From: Paenibacillus sp. PL2-23
GTDB lineage: Bacteria; Bacillota; Bacilli; Paenibacillales; Paenibacillaceae
Length of the DNA: 64,000 bases
Assembly (NCBI RefSeq): GCF_040834005.1
Contig: NZ_CP162129.1
Location: 5,266,501-5,330,500, forward strand
Reading direction: 5' to 3'
Part shown: piece after piece, positions 25,619 through 33,958 of the stretch
Layout of the letters: each line of letters starts with the position of its first letter
Position numbering within the stretch: the first letter of the stretch is position 1
Translations under genes and position numbers: made by a program
Notes under the pieces: generated by a model
Database searches by the model: none
Told to the model about the DNA's origin: nothing
Seen by the model: the letters and a program-made list of their open reading frames with translations, nothing else

Positions 25619-26059
25619 CTACGATTCCGCGAATATGAGATCATACAGGTGGCGCCAGGTCTCGATCTTGAAGACGTCGTCCTTCGGCCCGCTGCCCAGG
25701 ATCGTGTAGCCTGCGTAGAGCCCCGCCAGCAGCATAACGATCATAATAATGGGCACAATGCTTTTGCGAAGCAGCCAGAACGCCACTTTCGCCCAAGCTG
25801 GAAACCGTTCTTCATACTCCTCGTCATCCTCAGGCTCCGCCGGTGGTGCAGACTTGCGATTGCCATTCTTGGCGCTTAAATCTGTTGCCTTTGCTGTGGA
25901 CGACTGCGAGCCGCCGCCATGCCGCTGCGCTCGTGAAAGCGAGCCGCTCAGCGTTGTATAGACGGATGTGGGAGAATCGTCCGCCGCCGTATTCGTTCTC
26001 TTCGTTGGTCCGTCGTCCGATTGGTTACGACGTCCCGAGCCGATATGATCGTCGGCCAT
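25619..26059 (-). CDS. EpuA-like small membrane protein (annotated as RNA polymerase subunit beta family)
   Basis: From the ATG at 26059 (AGGTG 6 nt upstream) the protein has 146 residues. The first 85 residues are polar and low-complexity (Ser, Asp, Arg, Gly). After an acidic patch (EPEDDEEYEERFP) comes FPAWAKVAFWLLRKSIVPII and one membrane segment, then a short tail. This is the pattern of the EpuA family (PF11772). Database names call it 'DNA-directed RNA polymerase subunit beta' only because of a naming tie; nothing here looks like RpoB. It follows flhP by 21 nt and is probably co-transcribed. Its function is not known. Confidence 0.8.
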   Translation of the reverse strand: MADDHIGSGRRNQSDDGPTKRTNTAADDSPTSVYTTLSGSLSRAQRHGGGSQSSTAKATDLSAKNGNRKSAPPAEPEDDEEYEERFPAWAKVAFWLLRKSIVPIIMIVMLLAGLYAGYTILGSGPKDDVFKIETWRHLYDLIFAES

Positions 26060-26080
26060 ACCTATCACCTACATTCTGTC

Positions 26081-26920
26081 CTATGAGCGCATCGTGTTAG
26101 CCAGACCCATCATCGTGTCGCTGGAGGTTAGCGCCCTCGCCGCCAGCTGATACGCGCGCTGGACCGTGATGAGCTCAGTCATCTCGTCCGTCAGCTCGAC
26201 GTTGGATTGCTCCAGATAGCCTTGGCGCACTGCAATTCGGTTATCATCGTTCGGCACGATCTGCTGCACAACATCATCCACGTTAATGCCAGCCGCTATG
26301 GCGAACAGGTTGTCAGCCACTGCCGTAAGGCCAGCCGGACGCGATGCCTGCAGCAGCTTGATGCTGCCGAGCGCAATCGTTCCCTCGGAGGATACGCCCA
26401 GCACGGAGCCATCGTCGTTCACCTTCATCTCGTAGCCTTGCGGCAGCACGAGATTGCCTTCAACCAAATTGCCGTTCCCGTCAGGCACCAATGCGACGAC
26501 TGGGTAACCTTCTTCCGTTGCCAGTATGGTATCACCGTTTGCGTTGACCGTCAACTGGAACGCCCCGTTGCGCGTGTATGCCCGGGTGCCCGCCTCATCG
26601 ACCACGACCTCGAACAATGCGTTCCCTTCGATGGCCAGGTCGGTCTTCGCGTCAGTAGCCTTCATAGGCCCTTGCGTCAGATTCGGCTGGATCATCGTCA
26701 TCTTGGCGCCCCAGCCCTGGTTGAAGTCCAGCGGCGACAGCCTGCCAGGCTGACTGAACGCTTCAGGCTGGCGCTTGGCGTTGTTGAGCAAATCCTCGAA
26801 GGTCGCTTCCTTCTTCTTGTAGCCTACCGTATTCACATTGGCAATATTGTCAGAGATGAGGTCCAGCTTCTGCTGGAGCGCATTCATCGATACCATAGCG
26901 TTGATCATAGATGCGTTCAT
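26081..26920 (-). CDS. flhP: Flagellar hook-basal body protein FlhP (FlgG-like)
   Basis: The 279-residue product is a rod/hook-family protein. The N-terminus has the flg_bb_rod pattern (LDLISDNIANVNTVGYKK, about 18-35), the middle has GNALFEVVVDEAGTRAYTRNGAF-like sequence, and the C-terminus has QGYLEQSNVELTDEMTELI and LITVQRAYQLAARAL, which form the coiled rod end. FlhO and FlhP are encoded downstream of mbl in Bacillus, as here. It probably forms part of the distal rod. The C-terminal motif is intact. Confidence 0.93.
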   Translation of the reverse strand: MNASMINAMVSMNALQQKLDLISDNIANVNTVGYKKKEATFEDLLNNAKRQPEAFSQPGRLSPLDFNQGWGAKMTMIQPNLTQGPMKATDAKTDLAIEGNALFEVVVDEAGTRAYTRNGAFQLTVNANGDTILATEEGYPVVALVPDGNGNLVEGNLVLPQGYEMKVNDDGSVLGVSSEGTIALGSIKLLQASRPAGLTAVADNLFAIAAGINVDDVVQQIVPNDDNRIAVRQGYLEQSNVELTDEMTELITVQRAYQLAARALTSSDTMMGLANTMRS

Positions 26921-26948
26921 GCGGCGATACCCTCCCTTAGGTTATACG

Positions 26949-27812
26949 CTAGATGCGGCCAATCTCGTTCACTGTCTTCTCGAGACTCTTGTCGTAGAAC
27001 TGAATGACCTTCTGGTTCGCCTCGTACGCGCGGAGCGCCGACATCAGATCAACAGCGGCTTGAGCGGAATCCACATTGGAGCGCTCCACATAGCCTTGAC
27101 GAACCTCGATGCTCTCGCCAGCCTCGATGGGACGCGCCTCGCCTTCCCCGTCAACAAACCGGAAGTTACCGTTACCCTCGCGGACCAGCTCATTGGGGTT
27201 CTCGATGCGCGTGATCAGCAGCTGTCCCCCAATTTCATTACCGCTCGCATCCACGAAGCGCTGATCATCCGTCAGCTTCAGGCTGTCCAGCCCGACGCCG
27301 ACAGGCAGCTGAATCGGAGCATTATTGGTGCCCAGCACGTTCGACCCATCGCTGGTCAGCAGGAAGCCCTCGCCATTCACAGTAAACTTGCCGCCCCGCG
27401 TATAACGAACATTGCCGTTCGCGTCCTGCACCGTGAAGAAGGCCTGCGGCTGGAACACAACCTCGCCGTCCTCGGATACAGACTTGCCGGATTCGTCGAA
27501 CGCGATGCCGTCCACTTGAATACTGGACACTAGCGCGAAGTCAGAGGCCTGGTTCGTCTGCATCAGATCGCCTTGCAAGTGAATCGACAGGCTCTCCTCC
27601 GCGAACACACCGCTTGTCCAGCGTCCCACCGTCGTATTCTGGGCGCCCTCCACTCCCGTCATCTTCAGCAGCATCTCCGGGAAGGAGCGCGTGAGGGCGT
27701 TGGTCTGCTTGTAGCCCGGCGTATTAATGTTAGAAATATTGTTCGTGACGGTGTCATGTCGGCGCTGCTGCGCCGTCATGCCTGCGGCGGCCGTATACAG
27801 TCCTCTAAGCAT
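26949..27812 (-). CDS. flhO: Flagellar hook-basal body protein FlhO (FlgF/FlgG-like)
   Basis: From the ATG at 27812 (GGAGGA about 8 nt upstream) the protein has 287 residues. It starts MLRGLYTAAAGMTAQQRRHD and continues NNISNINTPGYKQ, the rod-protein signature, and ends with QGYVERSNVDSAQAAVDLM and an AYEANQKVIQFYDKSLE coiled segment. The longer reading to 27974 is not supported. It lies 28 nt upstream of flhP and must be co-transcribed with it. No other flagellar genes are in the window, in line with the separate flhOP locus of Bacilli. Confidence 0.93.
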   Translation of the reverse strand: MLRGLYTAAAGMTAQQRRHDTVTNNISNINTPGYKQTNALTRSFPEMLLKMTGVEGAQNTTVGRWTSGVFAEESLSIHLQGDLMQTNQASDFALVSSIQVDGIAFDESGKSVSEDGEVVFQPQAFFTVQDANGNVRYTRGGKFTVNGEGFLLTSDGSNVLGTNNAPIQLPVGVGLDSLKLTDDQRFVDASGNEIGGQLLITRIENPNELVREGNGNFRFVDGEGEARPIEAGESIEVRQGYVERSNVDSAQAAVDLMSALRAYEANQKVIQFYDKSLEKTVNEIGRI

Positions 27813-27959
27813 CTGGCTAGTCCTCCTCCAATGTTTGCGTAGCAAACATACTTCGTAAGCATCCCTGAATCTATTAATTAGTTGAGTCGGGCCGGTAATT
27901 GGCCTTCCATGCGGCGCAGCGACTGGAATTCCTGCAATTATACATGATTTGTTGATATC

Positions 27960-28165
27960 CGCTTGCTCAAACAAAGGAATTGCTGCGATCCTGCATCATT
28001 TTCAGCAAAATCGCCCCATACCCGACTACTACAAGGCAATATCCTGCACATTTGCATCAATTGGACTCCTCTACAGCCTTTCGAGCCTCAATTGCTGCAG
28101 ATTTGCAGGATTCACCCCGCCCCCAGTCGCCAGTCCCAGTCCCAATCCCAGTCCCAGTCTGAGTC
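27960..28165. repeat. Short imperfect intergenic repeats between flhO and mbl
   Basis: The gap 27813-28319 has no gene. Near 27978, 28036 and 28089 lie related sequences around 'AATTGCTGCAGATTTGCAGGAT', partly inverted, about 53-58 nt apart. At about 28126-28160 a CCCAGT-like hexamer is repeated about five times. The spacing resembles the other repeat arrays in the window, though the core differs. Confidence 0.45.
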
Positions 28166-28319
28166 ATGGACCTAAGCAGCGGCATACAGCGAGCGTCTTC
28201 TTTATTTTGTTATCGGTCATCGCCGATTGTGTCTGAATAGCACTCGCCTGCGACTACAGACTCATTTCCGCCTCGGCGCGCCCCCCTAAGGCGCCCTACC
28301 TGCGAAATTTCCTATGCCG

Positions 28320-29309
28320 TTACTTCTTGAGCTTGTCCAGGTGGTCGAGCAGGATGCCGGTACCCTTCACGACGCAATGCATGGGATTCTCGGCAATCAG
28401 CACCGGCACCTTCAGCTCGTCCGCCAGCAAAGTATCCAGTCCGCCAAGCAGCGCACCGCCGCCCGTCAGAATAACGCCGCGATCGATAATATCAGCCGAC
28501 AGCTCCGGAGGTGTCTGCTCCAGCACATACTTAGCCGCAGCAATGACCGACATCACGGGATCCCACAGCGCTTCGCGCACCTCATTGGAGCGGATCGTAA
28601 CCGTAAGCGGCAGACCGGACACCATGTCCCGCCCGCGGATGTCGATCTCCTCCTTACGGCCGTTATCATAGACCGATCCGATCTTGATCTTGATATCCTC
28701 GCTCGTCCGTTCGCCGATCAGGAGCTTGTACTTGTTTTTGATATACTTCATAATCGCGTCATCGAACTTGTCCCCCGCGACCTTAATCGAAGACGCTGTT
28801 ACGATATCGCCCATCGACAGGACAGCGACGTCCGTCGTGCCGCCTCCGATATCGACGACCATATTGCCGCTCGGCTGGAAGATATCCATGCCCGCGCCAA
28901 TCGCCGCAGCCTTCGGCTCTTCCTCCAGATACACCTCTCTCGCTCCGCTGCGCTCGGCAGCCTCGCGAATCGCCTTCTGCTCGACAGACGTAATATTCGT
29001 CGGGGCGCAGATAAGGATGCGAGGACGGCTGAACCACTTGCGGCCGTCCACGCGGTCAATAAACGCTTTCAGCATAATTTCCGTAATCTCGAAGTCGGCG
29101 ATGACGCCGTCGCGAAGCGGCCGGATTGCCACAATGTTGCCGGGCGTGCGGCCTACCATACGATGCGCGTCCTCGCCGACCGCGAGCACCTTCTTCGAAT
29201 CGCTCTCAATCGCGACAACGGAAGGCTCGTCAAGCACAACGCCCTTTCCTTTTACATGAATGGATACATTGGCTGTCCCAAGATCGATCCCGATATCCTT
29301 GCTCAACAT
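28320..29309 (-). CDS. mbl: Rod-shape-determining protein Mbl (MreB family)
   Basis: Mbl is a bacterial actin that guides side-wall peptidoglycan synthesis under the membrane. From the ATG at 29309 the protein has 329 residues, as in Bacillus Mbl. It has the actin phosphate-1 motif DIGIDLGTANV (about 5), phosphate-2 VVDIGGGTTDVAVLS (about 157) and the adenosine motif LTGGGALLGGLD (about 285). GGGGGA lies 10 nt before the ATG. Its position between spoIIID and flhO is the Bacillales order and separates it from mreB of the mreBCD cluster. Confidence 0.96.
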   Translation of the reverse strand: MLSKDIGIDLGTANVSIHVKGKGVVLDEPSVVAIESDSKKVLAVGEDAHRMVGRTPGNIVAIRPLRDGVIADFEITEIMLKAFIDRVDGRKWFSRPRILICAPTNITSVEQKAIREAAERSGAREVYLEEEPKAAAIGAGMDIFQPSGNMVVDIGGGTTDVAVLSMGDIVTASSIKVAGDKFDDAIMKYIKNKYKLLIGERTSEDIKIKIGSVYDNGRKEEIDIRGRDMVSGLPLTVTIRSNEVREALWDPVMSVIAAAKYVLEQTPPELSADIIDRGVILTGGGALLGGLDTLLADELKVPVLIAENPMHCVVKGTGILLDHLDKLKK

Positions 29310-29335
29310 ACGGCTGAAGTCCCCCAACGAATAAT

Positions 29336-29347
29336 GTTAACGTTAAC
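29336..29347 (-). promoter_or_regulatory. Palindrome in front of mbl
   Basis: GTTAACGTTAAC is a perfect 12-bp palindrome about 27 nt before the mbl ATG, continued by a further ACGTT. It could be an operator or a chance repeat. Confidence 0.3.
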
Positions 29348-29472
29348 GTTCGAATTAGTTATCTCCCATAAGCACGGAGTAAACCCCTAACGAAACATTA
29401 TTCGCCAAAAAAGTCTAAATTCCTCTACCAGATGTAAAAATAAATCGTTTTTTCCTCTATGGAAAAATGACG

Positions 29473-29760
29473 TCACACCTTAGCTGCCGCAAGCACTTCC
29501 CGCTTCTTCGCGCTTGTCTTCTTGTACTTGATCTTGGTTGCTTCTCCTCCTCTTAGATGCCTGATCGACTTGTGGTACTCGAGAATGTGCTTCACCTGGT
29601 CCGCCAGGTCGGGGTTGATCTCCGGCAGCCGTTCGGTCAAGTCCTTATGAACCGTGCTTTTAGACACACCGAACTCTTTGGCGATCGTTCGCACCGTGTG
29701 CTTCGTTTCCACGATGCATCGGCCTATTTTAATGGTTCGCTCTTTGATGTAATCGTGCAC
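29473..29760 (-). CDS. spoIIID: Sporulation transcription factor SpoIIID
   Basis: SpoIIID is a small DNA-binding protein that adjusts sigma-E and sigma-K gene expression in the mother cell. The 95-residue product has the helix-turn-helix TVRTIAKEFGVSKSTVHKDL (about 22-41) and the basic C-terminal region KIKYKKTSAKKREVL that contacts the minor groove. It starts at GTG (29760) with GGGAGG about 7 nt upstream. The order spoIIQ-spoIIID-mbl is as in other spore formers. Confidence 0.97.
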   Translation of the reverse strand: MHDYIKERTIKIGRCIVETKHTVRTIAKEFGVSKSTVHKDLTERLPEINPDLADQVKHILEYHKSIRHLRGGEATKIKYKKTSAKKREVLAAAKV

Positions 29761-29951
29761 GTTCCCGCCTCCCTACTCGAGATAGTTTGGTACATTATAT
29801 GAGTGGAGTGGGTATATATTCTTTGTGTCCAAGCGTGACAAGCCAGAAGCGGCAATAAATTTTCATAACAAGCCCTCAAGAAGGCCCAGAATGCGCCGGA
29901 AAGGCAGGTCGGATTGCTCATTTTGGTCCAACATTTGAATAACGATCCAGC

Positions 29952-29984
29952 ACAAAAAAAAGACGGAGAACCTTCCCCCGTCTT
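29952..29984 (-). terminator. Terminator of spoIIQ
   Basis: On the minus strand AGACGG and CCGTCT close a stem with a few inner pairs, directly followed by eight T. It lies about 32 nt after the spoIIQ stop. Confidence 0.8.
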
Positions 29985-30016
29985 CTTCGCGATCGGCCTT
30001 CTGCAGGCCGTCAGCC

Positions 30017-30772
30017 TTATTCCGCTATGTAATTGCTCGGGTTAACCGTTTCGCCGTTCAGGCGGGTTTCGAAATGAAGGTGAATGCCCAGATCGCGTTC
30101 GAGATCGCTGCGGCCCGCTTGCGCGATAACCGTGCCTTGGCCAACCTCATCCCCTTCTTCCACCTGTACGTTCGTCAAGCTTTGGTACACGGTAACCAGA
30201 CCGTCGCCGTGGCTGATCTCAATGATGTAGCCATTCGTCGGATGCTGCTCGACATGGGACACCTTGCCCTCCAGGGCTGCAAGCACGTCGAACGTTTCCC
30301 CGTTGGGATCTACGAAGTCGATGCCCGTGTGCGGCGAAATTTCGTTGTCGACCTGGATCAGCGCCGCTTCCTTGTCCGCCTCGCTGGCGTTCATGTCGTA
30401 GAACTTCGTTTCGACTTGCAGCTCGCTCAGGTTGCCGACTGGCCAAGTCATTTTGCTTGCGTCCGCAATGACCTCTACCGCTTCGTCGCCGCCGCCTTCG
30501 TTGGCCACGCCGCCTTGCACGTCATTCGCCTCGTCCTCTTGCGTCACTTCAGAGCCAACCGGAGCTGTTGTTTCCTCAGCCGGATCCGAGCCCTGATAGA
30601 TCCACATTAAGGTTACGATAATTGCCGCAGCAGCCATGAAGATTGCGGGGGAAACGTAGCGCTTTGCGAATAGTTTCCGAAGTCCGCTGCTAGAGTTCGC
30701 GGCAGATGCTCCTCCCAGAGCGTTTTTGGGAGTTTCTTCTTGTCTTTGCCTTGATTTGTTTTGATCATTCAT
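30017..30772 (-). CDS. spoIIQ: SpoIIQ-like M23 (LytM) sporulation protein
   Basis: SpoIIQ is the forespore half of the channel that joins forespore and mother cell during engulfment. From the ATG at 30772 (GAGGTGAT 6 nt upstream) it has 251 residues: a short cytosolic tail, one membrane segment (about 40-58), an acidic linker and a C-terminal LytM domain (about 125-245). The zinc ligand positions are present: HTGID and HLHF. The His normally found in 'YxHL' is Ser here (VYQSL). In Bacillus subtilis SpoIIQ the first His is lost, so this protein is less degenerate. It lies between spoIID and spoIIID, the usual order. Confidence 0.93.
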   Translation of the reverse strand: MNDQNKSRQRQEETPKNALGGASAANSSSGLRKLFAKRYVSPAIFMAAAAIIVTLMWIYQGSDPAEETTAPVGSEVTQEDEANDVQGGVANEGGGDEAVEVIADASKMTWPVGNLSELQVETKFYDMNASEADKEAALIQVDNEISPHTGIDFVDPNGETFDVLAALEGKVSHVEQHPTNGYIIEISHGDGLVTVYQSLTNVQVEEGDEVGQGTVIAQAGRSDLERDLGIHLHFETRLNGETVNPSNYIAE

Positions 30773-30836
30773 TGTTATCACCTCACTAGCCATTGTTGCC
30801 ACTATGGCGGGGTTTATACGTGAGAGATATCAAATT

Positions 30837-32111
30837 TTAAGAGTTTGTCCCACTTGGTAGCTTCGAAGCTTGCTTCAGCTCGGCGCCGGAATAATAGTAC
30901 TCCAGAATGTCCTTCGCATGCCGCCCATCCTGCGCCATTCCGTTCGCTCCCCACTGGCTCATGCCAACGCCGTGACCGAGTCCATAGGTCGTGAAGGTAA
31001 TCTCGTCCCGCCCAATCTTCCAGCTGAAATGAGAGGATGCCAGTCCGAGACTCTCTCGCACCTCCCGACCGCTGAACGTTCTCCCGTTTATCTTCATCTG
31101 CTTGATTCGTTTGCCGTCGCTTTGCTCCAGTATCTTCATAGAAACGGACGTTTTCCCCGGCAGCCCCAATGCGCGATAGAATTGGCCCAGCGTGAACGAC
31201 ACCTCCGCTTCGTACCTGGGCGACAGCTCCGCATCCCATGGACTGGCCACGCTGCGCAGATAAGGCAGAGACTGCTCCCAATAATCCTCGGAGTTTTCCG
31301 TATAGCCGTTGCTGGTAGAGAAAAACGCCGCCTCAATCGGCTCGCCCTCGTAGGTCATGATCAGGCCTCTCGTGTCCTCCACCGCATGCTTAAGCTTGGC
31401 GAGATTGTCCCGCTTCGCGTCACCCTTCCATCGCTTGTCCAGCTCATCCTTCGATAGATAGACTTGGTGCTGCACCGTATCGAGCACATCCGCCTGCCCG
31501 TCTCCGCCGTCCATTGCCAGCCGCCGGACAATGTATGTGCGCGCCGCAACCGCCTGGGCCTTAAGCGCCTCCAGATGGAAGTCGATTGGCATCTCGGCCG
31601 CAACCACGCCCATCACGTACGTCTCCAGAGGGACCGTCTCCACCTGTTTCCTATCGGTCAAATAAACCCGAACCTTCACGCCGTCAAGCGCCGTCTTCGC
31701 CGGAGGCTTGGCCGCATGCTGCTCCTCATTCCCCGTACCCGCCTCAACCTCCGTACCCGCCGCATGCGTCTTCACCTCCGAAGCCTCACGCCCATCCTTC
31801 TGCTCCGATTGCTCGGGAGCTGCGTCCGCTTCCAGGGACGACCCGCCCCCCTGCTGGCTCTGCATGCCGTTCGAGGCCGGCTCATAAGCCATCTGCCTCA
31901 CGGGCTCTACCTCGACTGCGCTGCTCCACAGCCTGCTCCGCTCCTCGCTCGGCGCTGCAGCCGTCTGCACGCTCTGCGGCTCCACCTCTCTCAACCAGAC
32001 CTTCATACCAAACACAACAGCCCCAAGCATTACCCCTATGCCAAACACAACCCACCAGCTTCTCTCGATCCTGGCAACGCTTGTCCGCACTCTAGCAAAC
32101 CATGCCTCCAT
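30837..32111 (-). CDS. spoIID: Stage II sporulation protein D, lytic transglycosylase
   Basis: SpoIID cuts glycan strands in the septal wall during engulfment, with SpoIIP and SpoIIM. The 424-residue product has one N-terminal membrane segment (about 19-40), a Glu/Ala-rich linker of about 100 residues that is longer than in Bacillus subtilis, and the SpoIID domain. Key pieces are LETYVMGVVAAEMPIDFHLE (catalytic Glu in AAEMP), LKAQAVAARTYI, STSNGYTENSEDYW and YGLGHGVGMSQWGANGMAQ. The GGAGG is 14 nt before the ATG, rather far, so the exact start is uncertain. A sigma-E promoter is expected but not placed. Confidence 0.94.
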   Translation of the reverse strand: MEAWFARVRTSVARIERSWWVVFGIGVMLGAVVFGMKVWLREVEPQSVQTAAAPSEERSRLWSSAVEVEPVRQMAYEPASNGMQSQQGGGSSLEADAAPEQSEQKDGREASEVKTHAAGTEVEAGTGNEEQHAAKPPAKTALDGVKVRVYLTDRKQVETVPLETYVMGVVAAEMPIDFHLEALKAQAVAARTYIVRRLAMDGGDGQADVLDTVQHQVYLSKDELDKRWKGDAKRDNLAKLKHAVEDTRGLIMTYEGEPIEAAFFSTSNGYTENSEDYWEQSLPYLRSVASPWDAELSPRYEAEVSFTLGQFYRALGLPGKTSVSMKILEQSDGKRIKQMKINGRTFSGREVRESLGLASSHFSWKIGRDEITFTTYGLGHGVGMSQWGANGMAQDGRHAKDILEYYYSGAELKQASKLPSGTNS

Positions 32112-32641
32112 CCCGAATAAACCGCCCTCCTCTATAAGGGCGCCGCGCTCGCCAGGCGTGCGTTCCGGCGCCTTGCTGGACGTCTCTCTCGACTGCGTCC
32201 GGATAGTTTATTCTATGAGGCGGTCTACTAGGATAGACGCAAATAAATAATCTCTAATCTAGTCGGAAGCCTATTCCAATGCTCGACCTCGCATTAAAGC
32301 GAGTATCTGCACCTACGACCATCGCCAAATGCAGAACGTACCGTTATTTTTCCCCATAAACCCCGAATGCCCATCACCAAATGCAAAAGGTACAGTTAAA
32401 TGTATGGTTCGTGGGGCAATGTGCGGTTTGATGAAAATTTAAATGCAGGTTCTGCAGGTAATGTCTCTGAAATGGGTCTGGCACTCCAAATTAACTGTAT
32501 GATATGCAGGTAACCCCTTGAATCGGGCATAGCACGCACATTCGCAAAGAACATGTATCCGACATCGCAGACACCATTCGCACAAGTTATCTCATGCATC
32601 AGACCTGGCACACACGCACGGTTCGCAGGCAGCTCACCCTG
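32112..32641. repeat. Gene-free gap with copies of a dispersed repeat motif
   Basis: There is no gene in this 530-bp gap. Between about 32325 and 32510 lie four copies of a motif close to TAACTGTACGTTTTGCAG, two in each orientation. Examples are AAATGCAAAAGGTACAGTTAA near 32378 and TTAACTGTATGATATGCAG near 32486. The same motif builds the array inside the nuo operon at 54.6-55.3 kb. The rest holds the spoIID promoter region and nothing else recognisable. Confidence 0.6.
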
Positions 32642-33814
32642 CTAATCATGCCGCAGAGCGTCCACCGGCTTGAGGCGGGATGCCTTGTTCGCCGGGAATA
32701 GGCCGAATACGACGCCGACCATGGCGGAGAAGGCAAATGCGACGACCGCCGTCTGCGCAGGAACCGAGGTATCCGTGCCGTCGACAATGCCGATAATCTC
32801 GGAGCCCAGATAGCCCACGCCGATGCCGAGCGCACCCCCGATGCCGCTGATGACGACGGCTTCGATCAGGAACTGGAACAGGATGTCTCGGCGCTTGGCG
32901 CCCAGCGACTTGCGAATGCCGATCTCCCGCGTCCGCTCCGTCACGGAGACGAGCATGATGTTCATGACGCCGATGCCGCCGACGACGAGCGTAATAGCCG
33001 CGACGTACAGCAGCATCGTATTCATCGTCTCATTGACGGAGTTCAGCGTCTCGACGGCGTCCTCCTGGTTGAATATCCGGTAGCTGCTGTCATCGCCGCG
33101 GAACGACTCCAGCAGGCTGGCCTCCAAGGCGGCAACGGCAGCGTCCATCCGGTCGAGATCCTCCACCTTGATGCTGATGCTGCGCACGCCTACGGAGTCG
33201 AACATTTTCTGCGCGGTCGTAATGGGAATCAATAGCTTCTCGTCATTCGACCCGGCAAGCGTGCTCCCCTTCGCTTCCAGCAGGCCCACAATGGTGAACC
33301 GGCTGCCGTTCACGGAGACGACCTCGCCTACGGGGTCATCGTTGCCGAACAGCTCCGTCGCGGTATCGACGCCAATAAGCGCCACCTTCTGCGTATGGAG
33401 CACGTCGACAGGCGCGATGTACCGGCCCGACTGAACACTGAAGTCATTCACGATCTCATAGTGCCCCGTAATGCCTTCGACGGTGACATCCGTGCTTGTC
33501 TTCTCGAATTTGACTGTAGCGCTCCCGCTCACCGTCGGAGCGACTGCTTCAATATTGGCGATGTCGCCGAGCGCAAGCGCATCCTCAAGAGCAAGCGAGG
33601 TCGTCGCGCCCCGTCCGGTAATCGTTACGGACAGCGAATTCGTGCCCAGGCTGGCCACCTGCTGCTCCACCTGATTTTTGGACCCTTGGCCCATGCCCAC
33701 CAGCGCAATGACAGTCGCCACCCCAATCAAGATGCCAAGCATGGAGAGAGCCGTTCTAAGCTTGTTCGACCAGACGCTCTTGAACGCCATCGCCAATCCC
33801 TGGCTGAGCTTCAT
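32642..33814 (-). CDS. MacB/YknZ-type ABC transporter permease
   Basis: The 390-residue protein has the MacB layout: one N-terminal membrane segment (SMLGILIGVATVIALVGMG, about 23-41), a large extracytoplasmic domain (about 45-270) and three C-terminal segments. GGIGVMNIMLVSVTERTREI (about 277) is the FtsX-domain signature. It ends with ASRLKPVDALRHD, typical of the family. It overlaps the 3' end of the ATPase gene by 59 nt. It would work with the MacB-like ATPase and the adaptor protein upstream to export a peptide or lipid-like compound. Since the ATPase gene is split, the exporter is probably inactive unless another ATPase serves it. Confidence 0.92.
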   Translation of the reverse strand: MKLSQGLAMAFKSVWSNKLRTALSMLGILIGVATVIALVGMGQGSKNQVEQQVASLGTNSLSVTITGRGATTSLALEDALALGDIANIEAVAPTVSGSATVKFEKTSTDVTVEGITGHYEIVNDFSVQSGRYIAPVDVLHTQKVALIGVDTATELFGNDDPVGEVVSVNGSRFTIVGLLEAKGSTLAGSNDEKLLIPITTAQKMFDSVGVRSISIKVEDLDRMDAAVAALEASLLESFRGDDSSYRIFNQEDAVETLNSVNETMNTMLLYVAAITLVVGGIGVMNIMLVSVTERTREIGIRKSLGAKRRDILFQFLIEAVVISGIGGALGIGVGYLGSEIIGIVDGTDTSVPAQTAVVAFAFSAMVGVVFGLFPANKASRLKPVDALRHD

Positions 33815-33940
33815 GCGGCTCCCCCCTTCCTTCCGTCAGCTCGCCGTCGCGCATGACGACGGTCCGTCCCGCCCGTCTCGCCACATCCATATCATGTGTA
33901 ATGAGCACAATCGTATGGCCATTGCGGTTCAATTCTTCTA

Positions 33941-33958
33941 TTAAACCTGAATCCGTGA
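33941..33958. repeat. Left target duplication and inverted repeat of the IS
   Basis: TTAAA (33941-33945) is the target duplication, and CCTGAATCCGTGA (33946-33958) is the left inverted repeat. Confidence 0.93.

Noticed and set aside
25619..26059. RNA polymerase beta subunit, as database names would suggest
   Set aside because: The product has 146 residues with one membrane segment and no RpoB region.
28314..29390. 358-residue plus-strand reading frame opposite mbl
   Set aside because: It is antisense to a clearly conserved actin-like gene, and the product is His/Arg-rich nonsense.
29724..29921. 65-residue minus-strand gene upstream of spoIIID
   Set aside because: It overlaps the spoIIID start and has no binding site or recognisable features.
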